Assembly: GCF_010894405.1 (NCBI RefSeq)
Contig: NZ_JAAIYA010000001.1
Location: 741,065 to 805,064, forward strand
Length of the DNA: 64,000 nucleotides
Direction of reading: 5' to 3'
Origin: Pyxidicoccus caerfyrddinensis
GTDB lineage: Bacteria; Myxococcota; Myxococcia; Myxococcales; Myxococcaceae
Each line of letters opens with the position of its first letter. Position 1 is the stretch's first letter. The position numbers and the translations under genes were made by a program. Below the pieces are notes generated by a model. That model worked only from the letters and a program-made list of their open reading frames with translations, had not been told where the DNA came from and did not search any database. Below are positions 17,029 through 25,074 of the stretch, piece by piece.

Positions 17029-20000
17029 CTACGGCTTCGCGGCGATGGAGACCTTCACGCCCTCGCTCCACGTCTTGTGCTCGTCCGCGTAGTACAGGTA
17101 CGCGCGGCTGGCCGGGCCCGTGTACGTGCCGGGCACCGCGGCCACCAGGGACAGCGGCACGTCGATGCGCTTGCGAGGCTCCATGCCGCGCCAGTACAGG
17201 ACGACGTCGCGTCCGAGCACCTCGTACGCGTCCACCACCTGCCGCTTCACCAGCTCCTTGAGCTGGTCATGCCGCACCTCCAGCCCGCCCGGCACGCCGA
17301 AGATGGCCACCGCCGTGGGCAGCTTCTGGCCCGTCCGGTTGGCAATCACCACGCGCGCCTCGGTGGGCTCGCCCTCGGTGAGGTCCGTCTTCGCCATCAC
17401 CACCTCCAGCGCCACCGGCGTCTCCTTCGAGCTGTCCGGCACCAGCGCGCTGTACGTGACTTCCACCGAGTACGGCAGCTCCGCGCCGCCCTCCATCCGC
17501 AGCTCCACACGGCGCTCGCCGGCGCCGAGCAGCGCGCTCACGTCGGGCAGCTTGAGCGCCTCCTGCGTGGAGCCGTCGAAGCGGACCGGCTCGCCCACCG
17601 GACGGCCCTCCACGTAGACGCGCACCAGGCCCGGGGTGAGCTTGGACGCGCGCGCCTTGTCGTAGGCGATGATGGCGCGCAGCGCGAGCACCGTGCTCTG
17701 CGTCGTCCCGTAGCGGCCACCGTCGCTGGACTCCGCGAGGAACTTCATCGCGCGCTCCACGTTCCCCACGTAGGAGGAGTCACGCATCCAGGCCAGCGCC
17801 GCCAGCGCGGTGGTCTCGATGTTCAGCGTCTCCCCCGAGCTGCCCACGATGGACTGCGTCGAGCCGCCCACCACGCCGTCCTTGCCCTGCAGGGACGAGA
17901 GCCGGCCCATCAGCGTCCGGGCCTCGGAGGTGTCACCGGCGAGCGCCATGGCGTTGGCCGCCAGCGCCACCACGTAGCTGTTGGTGCTCTTCGCCGCCGC
18001 GGCCTTCAGCGAGGCCACCTCCTTCGCCAGCTCCTTCGCCTGCGCGGCCGGCTTGCCCGCGCTCTCCAGCAGCGTCCAGAGGATGTACGCGTTCGACGTG
18101 TCCGGGTCCTCCACCCACACGTGCAGCGCGCGGCGCTTGCGGTTGAAGCCGCCCTGCCCGTCCCGCTGCTGGAGGAGCCACTCACGCGTGCGCTCCAGCA
18201 TCGCCGTGTCCACCTCGCGCACCTGGAGCATGTCCGTGAAGTGCAGCAGGCCGAAGGCGGTCAGCGCCTCGTGGCCCGGGTTCTGCCCGAACCACTCGTA
18301 GCCCTTCTCGGACGTCTCGTAGCCCACCAGCCGCTGGTAGCCCCGCTCCAGCTTCTCGCGGGCGCTCGCCACCAGCTCCGGACTCACGCCGGTGTGCGTC
18401 TGGAAGTACTGCTGCGCCATCGTCATCGGGTACGTCGTGGAGCTGGTCTGCTCGAAGCAGCCGGAGGGCTCCTGGATGAGGCGGGCCAGCGACTCCGTCA
18501 TGTTGGCCAGCGGGCCAGGGTAGATGGCGATGGACGTGCGCACGCTGCCGGGCACCACGCTCTCCGGGAGCACCACCCGGTGCGCCGCCGGGGCCTTCGG
18601 CGACACCAGCCCGCCGAAGGACACGCGGCCCGGGAAGCCCCGGGGCTTGATGGACAGCGTGCGGGTGACGATGTCCGTGTACTCACCGGCGCTCGCCGTG
18701 AGCTTCACGTCCACCGGCCGCGCCTCCTGGCCAATCTCCAGCGAGAAGAGCTGCCGGCCCCGCGCCTGCGAGACCAGGTCCAGGGTGCGGCCGCCGGTGA
18801 CCTTCACGTCCCCCTTCAGCTCCACCTTCACCCCCGCCCCCGCCAGCTTCGCCTCCGTCCCGTTCACCAGGGCCACCGGCAGCCGCACCACGTCTCCCGA
18901 CGTCACCTCGAGGGGCAGCTTGGGCTCCGCGTAGAACGGCTGCACCGACTCCAGCTCCGCCACCGCCGAGCCGAGCGCACCGTCACCGCCCACCGCTCCC
19001 GCGAAGGCCTTGAACGTCGTCACCGAGTCGCTCATCGCGAAGGACACCCGCGCCTCGCCGGTGCGGGCATCCGTGCGCACCCCGGCGTTCCAGTAGAGCG
19101 TCTCCGCGAAGTCCACCCGGTCGCCCCCCTTGCGGTTCGGCCGCGCCGTGTGCGCGAACTCGCGGAGGTAGACCAGCTGCCCCATGAGGGCCTGCCTCTC
19201 ATCGGCGCTCAGGTCCCGCTTCGCGCGCCGGGCCACCTTCTCCATCGGCGCTTCCTCTTCCTTCGCCTGGAGCACGGGAGCCGGGCCGTCAGCGGGAGCC
19301 GGGGCAAAGGCCGCCGGAGCCCCGGGAGCCTGGGCCGGGGGCGGCACGGCAACGGCCTCGGCGACAGGCGCCATCGGCTGCACGGCACCGAGGGCCAGGC
19401 CGGCCCCCTCGTCGGCGACCTCCGCGTCCTCCACCATCTCCTCCCGCTCCATCTGGGGCATCATCGCCAGCCCGGCCGAGGGCTTCATGTCATCGAGTGC
19501 GGCCCCACGCCCACTGCCCTTGCGGGTGGAAGGCCTGGGCCTGCGGACGGGCTCCTGCGGCCAGCGCACCGCGAGCACGCGCATCGCCGCGTCACCGTGC
19601 CGGGCGAGGAAGCCCTTCGTGTCGGTCAGCGCGAAGCGCCGCCAGCCCTGCGTCCCCAGCAGCAGGTCCACCGCCAGCTTCGACTTCGGATTCTTCGCGT
19701 CGAGGTAGAGCTGCGCGTCGGCCAGCTCCCTCACCTCGGGCTCCAGCAGCACCATGACCGGCAGCTGCGGCGCCTGGTCTCGCTTCTCCTGGAGCTCCAG
19801 CACGGCGTCATCCGTGACGGTGAGCATCACCAGCGCGGAGACGGGCTTGCCGTCGCGCGTCGTGCGGGCCGTGAGCTGCACCGGGCCGCCGGGCACGTAG
19901 CGCTTGCGGTCCGCCTTCAGCTCGACGGTGACTTCCTTCTCAGGCTGGCGGAACACCAGGCGCTCCGCGAGCGGCCGCCCGTCGTGGTCCCACACCGTGG

Positions 20001-21219
20001 CGACGAGCACCCCGTCCGCCACGCCCGGGTCCAGCGTCACCGGCCCGCCCTGCTCGCCCTCGAGCACCGCCGAGGCGACGCGCACCTCGCGCTGGCTCAG
20101 CGTCACCGTCGCGCGGCCCACGCCGGACAGGCCCACCGAGAGCTGCACCAACTTCCCCGCGGGCACCACGTCCTCGCGCGTGCGGATGACGGCGCCCCTC
20201 GGCTTCACCTCCGGCAGCGGGAAGCTCTTCTTGATGCCCGACGGCGCGTCGATGCGCAGCGCGTACTTCACGCCGGCCTGCGGGGTCAGCTCGAAGCGGC
20301 CACGGCCCTCGTGCTCCGAGCGCACCCGGGCAACCACCTTGCCGGTGCCCACCTCCACCACGCGGCCCGACAGGTCCGCCGGCTTCTTCGCGGGCGTGCG
20401 CGCCTCGAAGTAGACGCGCGAGGTGAGGCCCGCCACCAGGTCGCCGCCCTCCGGGTACACCGTCAGGTCCAGCGTCTGGAGGAGGATGGGAATCGTCTTC
20501 GCCGCCGACTCCACCACGCCCCCGTCCTCGATGGTGAAGGCCAGCGTGCCCTCGCCGCGCTCCATCGCCGCCGGCAGCGGGAAGCGCACCGTGCAGCGCC
20601 CCTTCCCGTCCACCGTGCACGGCACCTGCGCCGTGGTGGCGCCGTCGACGAGCGCGGTGGCCGTCACCTTCGCGCCCTCGGGGATGCCACCCTCCGCGCG
20701 CTTCACGTCCAGCGTGGCGGTGACGGTGTCACCCGGCCCGTAGCCGTCGCGGAGGAACTCAATCTGCGACTTGAGCCGGGGGGCCCGGTAGGCGCGCACG
20801 TCGAACTTGCGCTCCGCGGGGGCCGCGCCCGTCCACGGGTAGGTGACGCGCAGGGTGTACTCGCCGCCGGCCTGCCCCGCGGGAATGGGCCACGCGTACC
20901 CCCAGACGGCGTCCGCCGTGGACACCGTACTGGTGGTGACGACGTCCCCCTTGGGCCCCCTCACCTCCAGCTGTGCCTGGAGCGAGCCCGCGTACGGCTT
21001 GCGGCTCAGGGCCTCCAGCACCAGGCCGCGTGCCAGGACCTGCTCTCCGGGACGGTAGAGCGGCTTGTCGGTGGTGACATGCGTCAGGTAGCGGTCCGCG
21101 CCACCGAGGGTCCGGGTGGTGGCCCGGGCCGCGAGGACGCGGGGCGACAGCAACGCGAGGAGGGCGGCAAAGCCCAGGGTCAGGAGCGCGCGCAGGGCAC
21201 GCGGGACTTGGAGGGTCAT
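17029..21219 (-). CDS. Bacterial alpha-2-macroglobulin with thioester motif
   Basis: 1396 residues from the ATG at 21219. A signal peptide is present (ALRALLTLGFAALLALLSPRVLAA). N-terminal MG domains are visible (PLYRPGEQVLARGLVLEA, YGPGDTVTATLDVKRAEGG, DRKRYVPGGPVQLTARTTRDG). A bait-like Pro/Ala/Met-rich region (about 590-680) precedes the A2M signature WNAGVRTDARTGEARVSFAMSD. The thioester motif CFEQ starts at Cys921 and is followed by the alpha/alpha toroid and a receptor-binding-like C-terminus. No lipobox Cys is seen, unlike many Gram-negative A2M proteins. It should trap attacking proteases in the periplasm. No pbpC (PBP1c) gene lies next to it. Confidence 0.9.
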   Translation of the reverse strand: MTLQVPRALRALLTLGFAALLALLSPRVLAARATTRTLGGADRYLTHVTTDKPLYRPGEQVLARGLVLEALSRKPYAGSLQAQLEVRGPKGDVVTTSTVSTADAVWGYAWPIPAGQAGGEYTLRVTYPWTGAAPAERKFDVRAYRAPRLKSQIEFLRDGYGPGDTVTATLDVKRAEGGIPEGAKVTATALVDGATTAQVPCTVDGKGRCTVRFPLPAAMERGEGTLAFTIEDGGVVESAAKTIPILLQTLDLTVYPEGGDLVAGLTSRVYFEARTPAKKPADLSGRVVEVGTGKVVARVRSEHEGRGRFELTPQAGVKYALRIDAPSGIKKSFPLPEVKPRGAVIRTREDVVPAGKLVQLSVGLSGVGRATVTLSQREVRVASAVLEGEQGGPVTLDPGVADGVLVATVWDHDGRPLAERLVFRQPEKEVTVELKADRKRYVPGGPVQLTARTTRDGKPVSALVMLTVTDDAVLELQEKRDQAPQLPVMVLLEPEVRELADAQLYLDAKNPKSKLAVDLLLGTQGWRRFALTDTKGFLARHGDAAMRVLAVRWPQEPVRRPRPSTRKGSGRGAALDDMKPSAGLAMMPQMEREEMVEDAEVADEGAGLALGAVQPMAPVAEAVAVPPPAQAPGAPAAFAPAPADGPAPVLQAKEEEAPMEKVARRAKRDLSADERQALMGQLVYLREFAHTARPNRKGGDRVDFAETLYWNAGVRTDARTGEARVSFAMSDSVTTFKAFAGAVGGDGALGSAVAELESVQPFYAEPKLPLEVTSGDVVRLPVALVNGTEAKLAGAGVKVELKGDVKVTGGRTLDLVSQARGRQLFSLEIGQEARPVDVKLTASAGEYTDIVTRTLSIKPRGFPGRVSFGGLVSPKAPAAHRVVLPESVVPGSVRTSIAIYPGPLANMTESLARLIQEPSGCFEQTSSTTYPMTMAQQYFQTHTGVSPELVASAREKLERGYQRLVGYETSEKGYEWFGQNPGHEALTAFGLLHFTDMLQVREVDTAMLERTREWLLQQRDGQGGFNRKRRALHVWVEDPDTSNAYILWTLLESAGKPAAQAKELAKEVASLKAAAAKSTNSYVVALAANAMALAGDTSEARTLMGRLSSLQGKDGVVGGSTQSIVGSSGETLNIETTALAALAWMRDSSYVGNVERAMKFLAESSDGGRYGTTQSTVLALRAIIAYDKARASKLTPGLVRVYVEGRPVGEPVRFDGSTQEALKLPDVSALLGAGERRVELRMEGGAELPYSVEVTYSALVPDSSKETPVALEVVMAKTDLTEGEPTEARVVIANRTGQKLPTAVAIFGVPGGLEVRHDQLKELVKRQVVDAYEVLGRDVVLYWRGMEPRKRIDVPLSLVAAVPGTYTGPASRAYLYYADEHKTWSEGVKVSIAAKP

Positions 21220-21365
21220 GGGGTCACTCAACGGGCGAGCGTGCCATAAGTTCTGGGCTCCCTGCTGGGGCACCCGGGCGACCGGACGCGCCACGGCAGG
21301 CGGGCACCGGGGGTCACAAGCCACCACGCCGCCCTCTACCCAGGGGACCCCCCTGGAGGTGCGCC

Positions 21366-22550
21366 GTGCCGAACCCTCATTCCATCCTGAGCAACCCCAG
21401 CCTGCTTGCGCGTCACATCATCGAGTATGGAGCCCTGGAGGACGAACAGCCGCTGGAAGCCCTGGCCATTCCGCGAGACAGGGCCCCGCTGGAGAAGGTG
21501 AACCTGGGGCTGAGCTATCCCGAAGGGCTGGCGCCCACGCCCCAGCCCCTCCCACAGATTCCAGACCCCGGCGCGCCCCTGCCCGAGGCGGATTACCTGG
21601 TCGTCACCTGGACGGTGGCCGAAGTCGAGGCGCTGGCGGACACCCTCACCCCGGGGATGCGACGCGAGCGCTGGTACAACTACGACCGCGACTTCACGAC
21701 GAAGTACCAGCCGAACATCCGCAAGGGCGCCCCGTCGCAGCGGGTGAAGCGCCTGGGGAGCTATTTCCTCACGCGCATCGGCGACAAGCGGGTGCTGTGC
21801 TTCAAGTCGGAGCTGCACCTCAACCAGGACGGCGTCCGCACCGGCCAGGGCACCGCCACGCTGCCGGTGAAGGACCTGTTCCACCAGCTCATCCGCGAGG
21901 TGAAGCCGCGCATGGTCATCACCGTGGGCACCGCGGGCGCGACGTTCGCGGACCACGAATTGGGAGACGTCATCATCACCCGCGCCGCGAAGTTCCGCCT
22001 GGCGATGGAGTTCAAGAACGAGTCCTTCAACGGGAAGACGTACCGCTGCGACTTCCCCATCCCCACCCGGCACTTCGAGGACGCGCACCGGCTGATGGCC
22101 CGCCACGCGGACCAGCTCCGCGAGCCTGACTTCGGGCCCCCCACGAAGCGCTACGCCTTCACCGGCCCCCTGCTGCCAGGCATCCGCAACACGCCCGACT
22201 TCAAGGTCGACGGGCGGGACATGCCCGCCTTCCACCCCATCCTCACCACCGACTTCTTCGAGTTCGGCACCTCGCGCAACGGACTGGAGGCCGCCGGCGC
22301 GGGCGTGGAGATGGGAGACGCGGTGCTGGGCCTGGTGGCCGAGGAGCTCGGAGACCAGGCGCCCCTGTGGCTCGTCATCCGCAACGCGTCCGATCCGCAG
22401 ATCAACGGGGACCTGCCCGACACGCCGCGGGCGCTCAACATGCAGGCCCACTGGGCCGTCTGGTACTACGAGGCCTACGGCTACTGGACCAGCGTCAACA
22501 GCGCCCTCGCCACCTGGGCCGTCATCGCGGGCCACGGCAACGACGCGTAG
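21366..22550 (+). CDS. Nucleoside phosphorylase/nucleosidase superfamily protein
   Basis: 394 residues from a GTG at 21366, with GGAGGTG upstream. The central part has the purine/MTA nucleosidase fold signatures: MVITVGTAGATFADHELGDVIITRAAKF (about 178-205), and in the C-terminal part VEMGDAVLGLVAEEL followed by WLVIRNASDPQ, where the family has EME and RxxSD. The Gly in place of the second Glu of EME (EMGD) could change ribose binding. The N-terminal 100 residues are extra compared with MTA/SAH nucleosidases (about 230). Substrate unknown. It is a single gene followed by a strong terminator. Confidence 0.75.
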   Translation: MPNPHSILSNPSLLARHIIEYGALEDEQPLEALAIPRDRAPLEKVNLGLSYPEGLAPTPQPLPQIPDPGAPLPEADYLVVTWTVAEVEALADTLTPGMRRERWYNYDRDFTTKYQPNIRKGAPSQRVKRLGSYFLTRIGDKRVLCFKSELHLNQDGVRTGQGTATLPVKDLFHQLIREVKPRMVITVGTAGATFADHELGDVIITRAAKFRLAMEFKNESFNGKTYRCDFPIPTRHFEDAHRLMARHADQLREPDFGPPTKRYAFTGPLLPGIRNTPDFKVDGRDMPAFHPILTTDFFEFGTSRNGLEAAGAGVEMGDAVLGLVAEELGDQAPLWLVIRNASDPQINGDLPDTPRALNMQAHWAVWYYEAYGYWTSVNSALATWAVIAGHGNDA

Positions 22551-22597
22551 GCGGGAGCCAGGTAGGACACGAGAGCCATTCGTTGGCCACAAGGCAC

Positions 22598-22626
22598 GCG
22601 GGACGGGATGAAAATGCCCGTCCCGC
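22598..22626 (+). terminator. Hairpin terminator after the nucleosidase-like gene
   Basis: A perfect 10-base stem (GCGGGACGGG / CCCGTCCCGC) with a 9-base AT-rich loop lies 47 bases after the stop codon at 22550. It precedes the M13 peptidase leader. Confidence 0.55.
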
Positions 22627-22736
22627 TGTTCGCTCCCCCACTGCATGCGCCAGACCGTCTATATCCCCAGGTCTCGAAGGCTCCGGGGGTCCCTCCCCCG
22701 GGCCGGCGCTGTGGTCTCTCGTTCAGGAGCTTCACC

Positions 22737-24899
22737 TTGAAACATCCCCATCGACGTTTCCCGGGCGCGGCGCGCGGCGTTGTGGCCGTGTGCGCTTCCG
22801 CTCTGATGACCTCGTGCGCGTCCTCCGCTCCGGCGGAGAAGACGCCGCCGCCCTCCGCCCCGGCGGAGAGCCCCGCCCCCGCACAGGCCCCCGCGGCAGC
22901 CGCCCCCGCCGCGCCGAAGCCGATGTACGGCACCTTCGGCTACGACTTCGCCGGCATGGACAAGGCCGTCAAGCCCGGGGACAACTTCTACCGGTTCGCC
23001 AACGGCACCTGGCTGGACAAGACGGAGATTCCCGCCGACCGCTCCAGCTACGGCATGTTCACGCGGCTGGCGGAGCAGGCCGACCAGCGCACCCGCGAGC
23101 TGATTGAAGCGCAGGTCCAGGCCGCGGAGGGCAGCGAGGGCCGCAAGATCGGCGACGTCTTCGCCAGCTACCTCGACGAGGCCGGCATCGAGGCCAAGGG
23201 CACCGCCCCGCTGAAGCCCGAGCTGGACCGCATCGCGGCCATCTCCAACAAGAAGCAACTGTCCACCGAGCTGGGCCAGGGCCTGCGCGCCGACGTGGAC
23301 CCGCTCAACACCGGCAACGTCTCCACGAGCCGCATCTTCGGCCTGTGGATTGCCGAGGACCTGAACGACCCGTCCCGCTACGCCCCGTACCTCCTCCAGG
23401 GCGGCCTGGGCCTGCCGGACCGCGACTACTACCTGGCCGACAACCCCCGCTTCAAGGAGGTGCGCCAGGCGTACCAGCAGCACATCGCCAACATGCTGAA
23501 GCTGGCGGGCCTGTCCGAGCCCGAGGCTCGCGCCGCCCGCGTCATGGACCTGGAGACGAAGATCGCCAAGGCCCACTGGGCTCAGGTCGACACGCGCGAC
23601 ATCAACAAGACGAACAACCCCTGGCCGCGTGAGCAGTTCGCGAAGAAGGCCCCGGGCTTCGACTGGAACGCGTTCTTCACCGCCGCCGGCCTCGCGCAGC
23701 AGCCGCAGGTCCTGGTGTGGCAGCCGACCGCGCTGGTGGGCATCTCCAAGCTCGTCGGCGGCGAGCCGCTCCAGGCCTGGAAGGACTACCTGGCCTTCCG
23801 CGCCGTCGCCCGCACCGCGGGCGTGCTGCCCAAGGCCTTCGTCGACGAGAGCTTCAACTTCAACGGCAAGACGCTGGCCGGCGCGAAGGAGCTGAGGGCC
23901 CGCTGGAAGCGCGCCATCGACTTCACCAACGGCACCATGGGCATGGCCGTGGGCAAGCTGTACGTGGAGAAGTACTTCCCGCCCGAGGTGAAGGCGGAGG
24001 CGGACACGATGGTCCGCAACATCGTCGCCGCCTTCGGCAAGCGCGTGGAAGCGCTGAGCTGGATGTCCCCCCAGACGAAGGCCCGTGCACAGGAGAAGGT
24101 CGGCACCCTCCAGACGAGCATCGGCAACCCGACGAAGTGGCGGGACTACTCGACGCTCCAGATTGCCCGTGACGACGCGTACGGCAACGCCGAGCGCGCG
24201 TCGCTCTTCGAGCTGAAGCGCAACCTGGCCAAGCTGGGCCAGCCGGTGGACCGCACCGAGTGGTTCATGGTGCCGCAGCTGGTGAACGCGCTGAACTCGC
24301 CGCAGCAGAACTCCATCATCTTCCCCGCCGCCATCCTCCAGCCGCCCTTCTTCGATGCGAACGCGGACCCGGCGGTGAACTACGGCGGCATCGGCGCCGT
24401 CATCGGCCACGAGATTTCCCACAGCTTCGACGACACCGGCGCGAAGTTCGACGCGCACGGCAAGCTGTCCAACTGGTGGACGAAGGAGGACGAGGCGCGC
24501 TTCCAGGCCGCCGGCAAGGCGCTCACCGAGCAGTACAACGCCTACCAGCCGCTGCCCGACCTGCACGTCAACGGCGACCTGACGCTCGGCGAGAACATCG
24601 CGGACGTGGCGGGCATGGCCGTGGCGTATGACGCCTACAAGCTGTCGCTCGGCGGCAAGCCGGCGCCGGTGATTGACGGCTTCACCGGCGACCAGCGCTT
24701 CTTCCTCGGCTTCGCCCAGGTGTGGCGCAACAAGTACCGCGAGCCGCTGCTGCGCCGCATCCTGCTGACGGACGGCCACTCGCCCGGCGAGTACCGCGCG
24801 TCCACGGTGCGCAACAACGACGCCTGGTACCAGGCCTTCGACGTCCAGCCCGGCCAGAAGCTGTTCCTCACGCCGGACCAGCGCGTCCGCATTTGGTAG
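22737..24899 (+). CDS. M13 family (PepO/neprilysin-like) zinc metallopeptidase lipoprotein
   Basis: 720 residues from a TTG at 22737; AGGAG lies 7 bases before it and the reading frame then gives a compact lipoprotein signal ending in ALMTSC (Cys about 24). The zinc motif is HEISH (558-562) in VIGHEISHSFDD, with the third ligand in ENIADVAG (ExxxD), and the substrate-binding segment NALNSPQQN before it. The N-terminal M13 domain begins at GDNFYRFANGTWL. The C-terminus ends in VRIW as in M13 enzymes. It should cut short peptides in the periplasm or at the surface. An Ala/Pro linker (about 30-62) spaces the domain from the membrane. Confidence 0.93.
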   Translation: MKHPHRRFPGAARGVVAVCASALMTSCASSAPAEKTPPPSAPAESPAPAQAPAAAAPAAPKPMYGTFGYDFAGMDKAVKPGDNFYRFANGTWLDKTEIPADRSSYGMFTRLAEQADQRTRELIEAQVQAAEGSEGRKIGDVFASYLDEAGIEAKGTAPLKPELDRIAAISNKKQLSTELGQGLRADVDPLNTGNVSTSRIFGLWIAEDLNDPSRYAPYLLQGGLGLPDRDYYLADNPRFKEVRQAYQQHIANMLKLAGLSEPEARAARVMDLETKIAKAHWAQVDTRDINKTNNPWPREQFAKKAPGFDWNAFFTAAGLAQQPQVLVWQPTALVGISKLVGGEPLQAWKDYLAFRAVARTAGVLPKAFVDESFNFNGKTLAGAKELRARWKRAIDFTNGTMGMAVGKLYVEKYFPPEVKAEADTMVRNIVAAFGKRVEALSWMSPQTKARAQEKVGTLQTSIGNPTKWRDYSTLQIARDDAYGNAERASLFELKRNLAKLGQPVDRTEWFMVPQLVNALNSPQQNSIIFPAAILQPPFFDANADPAVNYGGIGAVIGHEISHSFDDTGAKFDAHGKLSNWWTKEDEARFQAAGKALTEQYNAYQPLPDLHVNGDLTLGENIADVAGMAVAYDAYKLSLGGKPAPVIDGFTGDQRFFLGFAQVWRNKYREPLLRRILLTDGHSPGEYRASTVRNNDAWYQAFDVQPGQKLFLTPDQRVRIW

Positions 24900-24920
24900 C
24901 CCGCAGGTATTGAAAGACTC

Positions 24921-24974
24921 GCCCGGGGAAGGCGGGACGGTACCCCCGTCCCCCGCCCCGGGCGGTTCTGTTTT
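24921..24974 (+). terminator. Terminator after the M13 peptidase gene
   Basis: GCCCGGGG (24921-24928) pairs with CCCCGGGC (24956-24963), with a further inner stem GCGGGACGG / CCGTCCC..CGC. The hairpin is followed by a T-rich stretch (GGTTCTGTTTT), making it the most canonical intrinsic terminator in the window. Confidence 0.65.
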
Positions 24975-25074
24975 CAGCTGAACATTCCCGCCTACGCTCG
25001 GGGCGCGCAACCCGCGCTGCATCGTGCCTCCGTATCCCGGTTGGCACGACGTCCGACATCTCGAGCGAGGCACC

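Noticed and set aside
16999..21249. A 1416-codon open frame on the plus strand
   Set aside because: It is antisense to the alpha-2-macroglobulin, whose motifs (CFEQ, MG domains) are clear; the plus translation is rich in Arg, His and Leu without motifs, as expected from GC-rich codons read in reverse.
25042..25057. Sigma-54-like promoter TGGCAC before the diheme protein
   Set aside because: The -24 half (TGGCAC) is present but the -12 half (TTGC) is missing at the required spacing.
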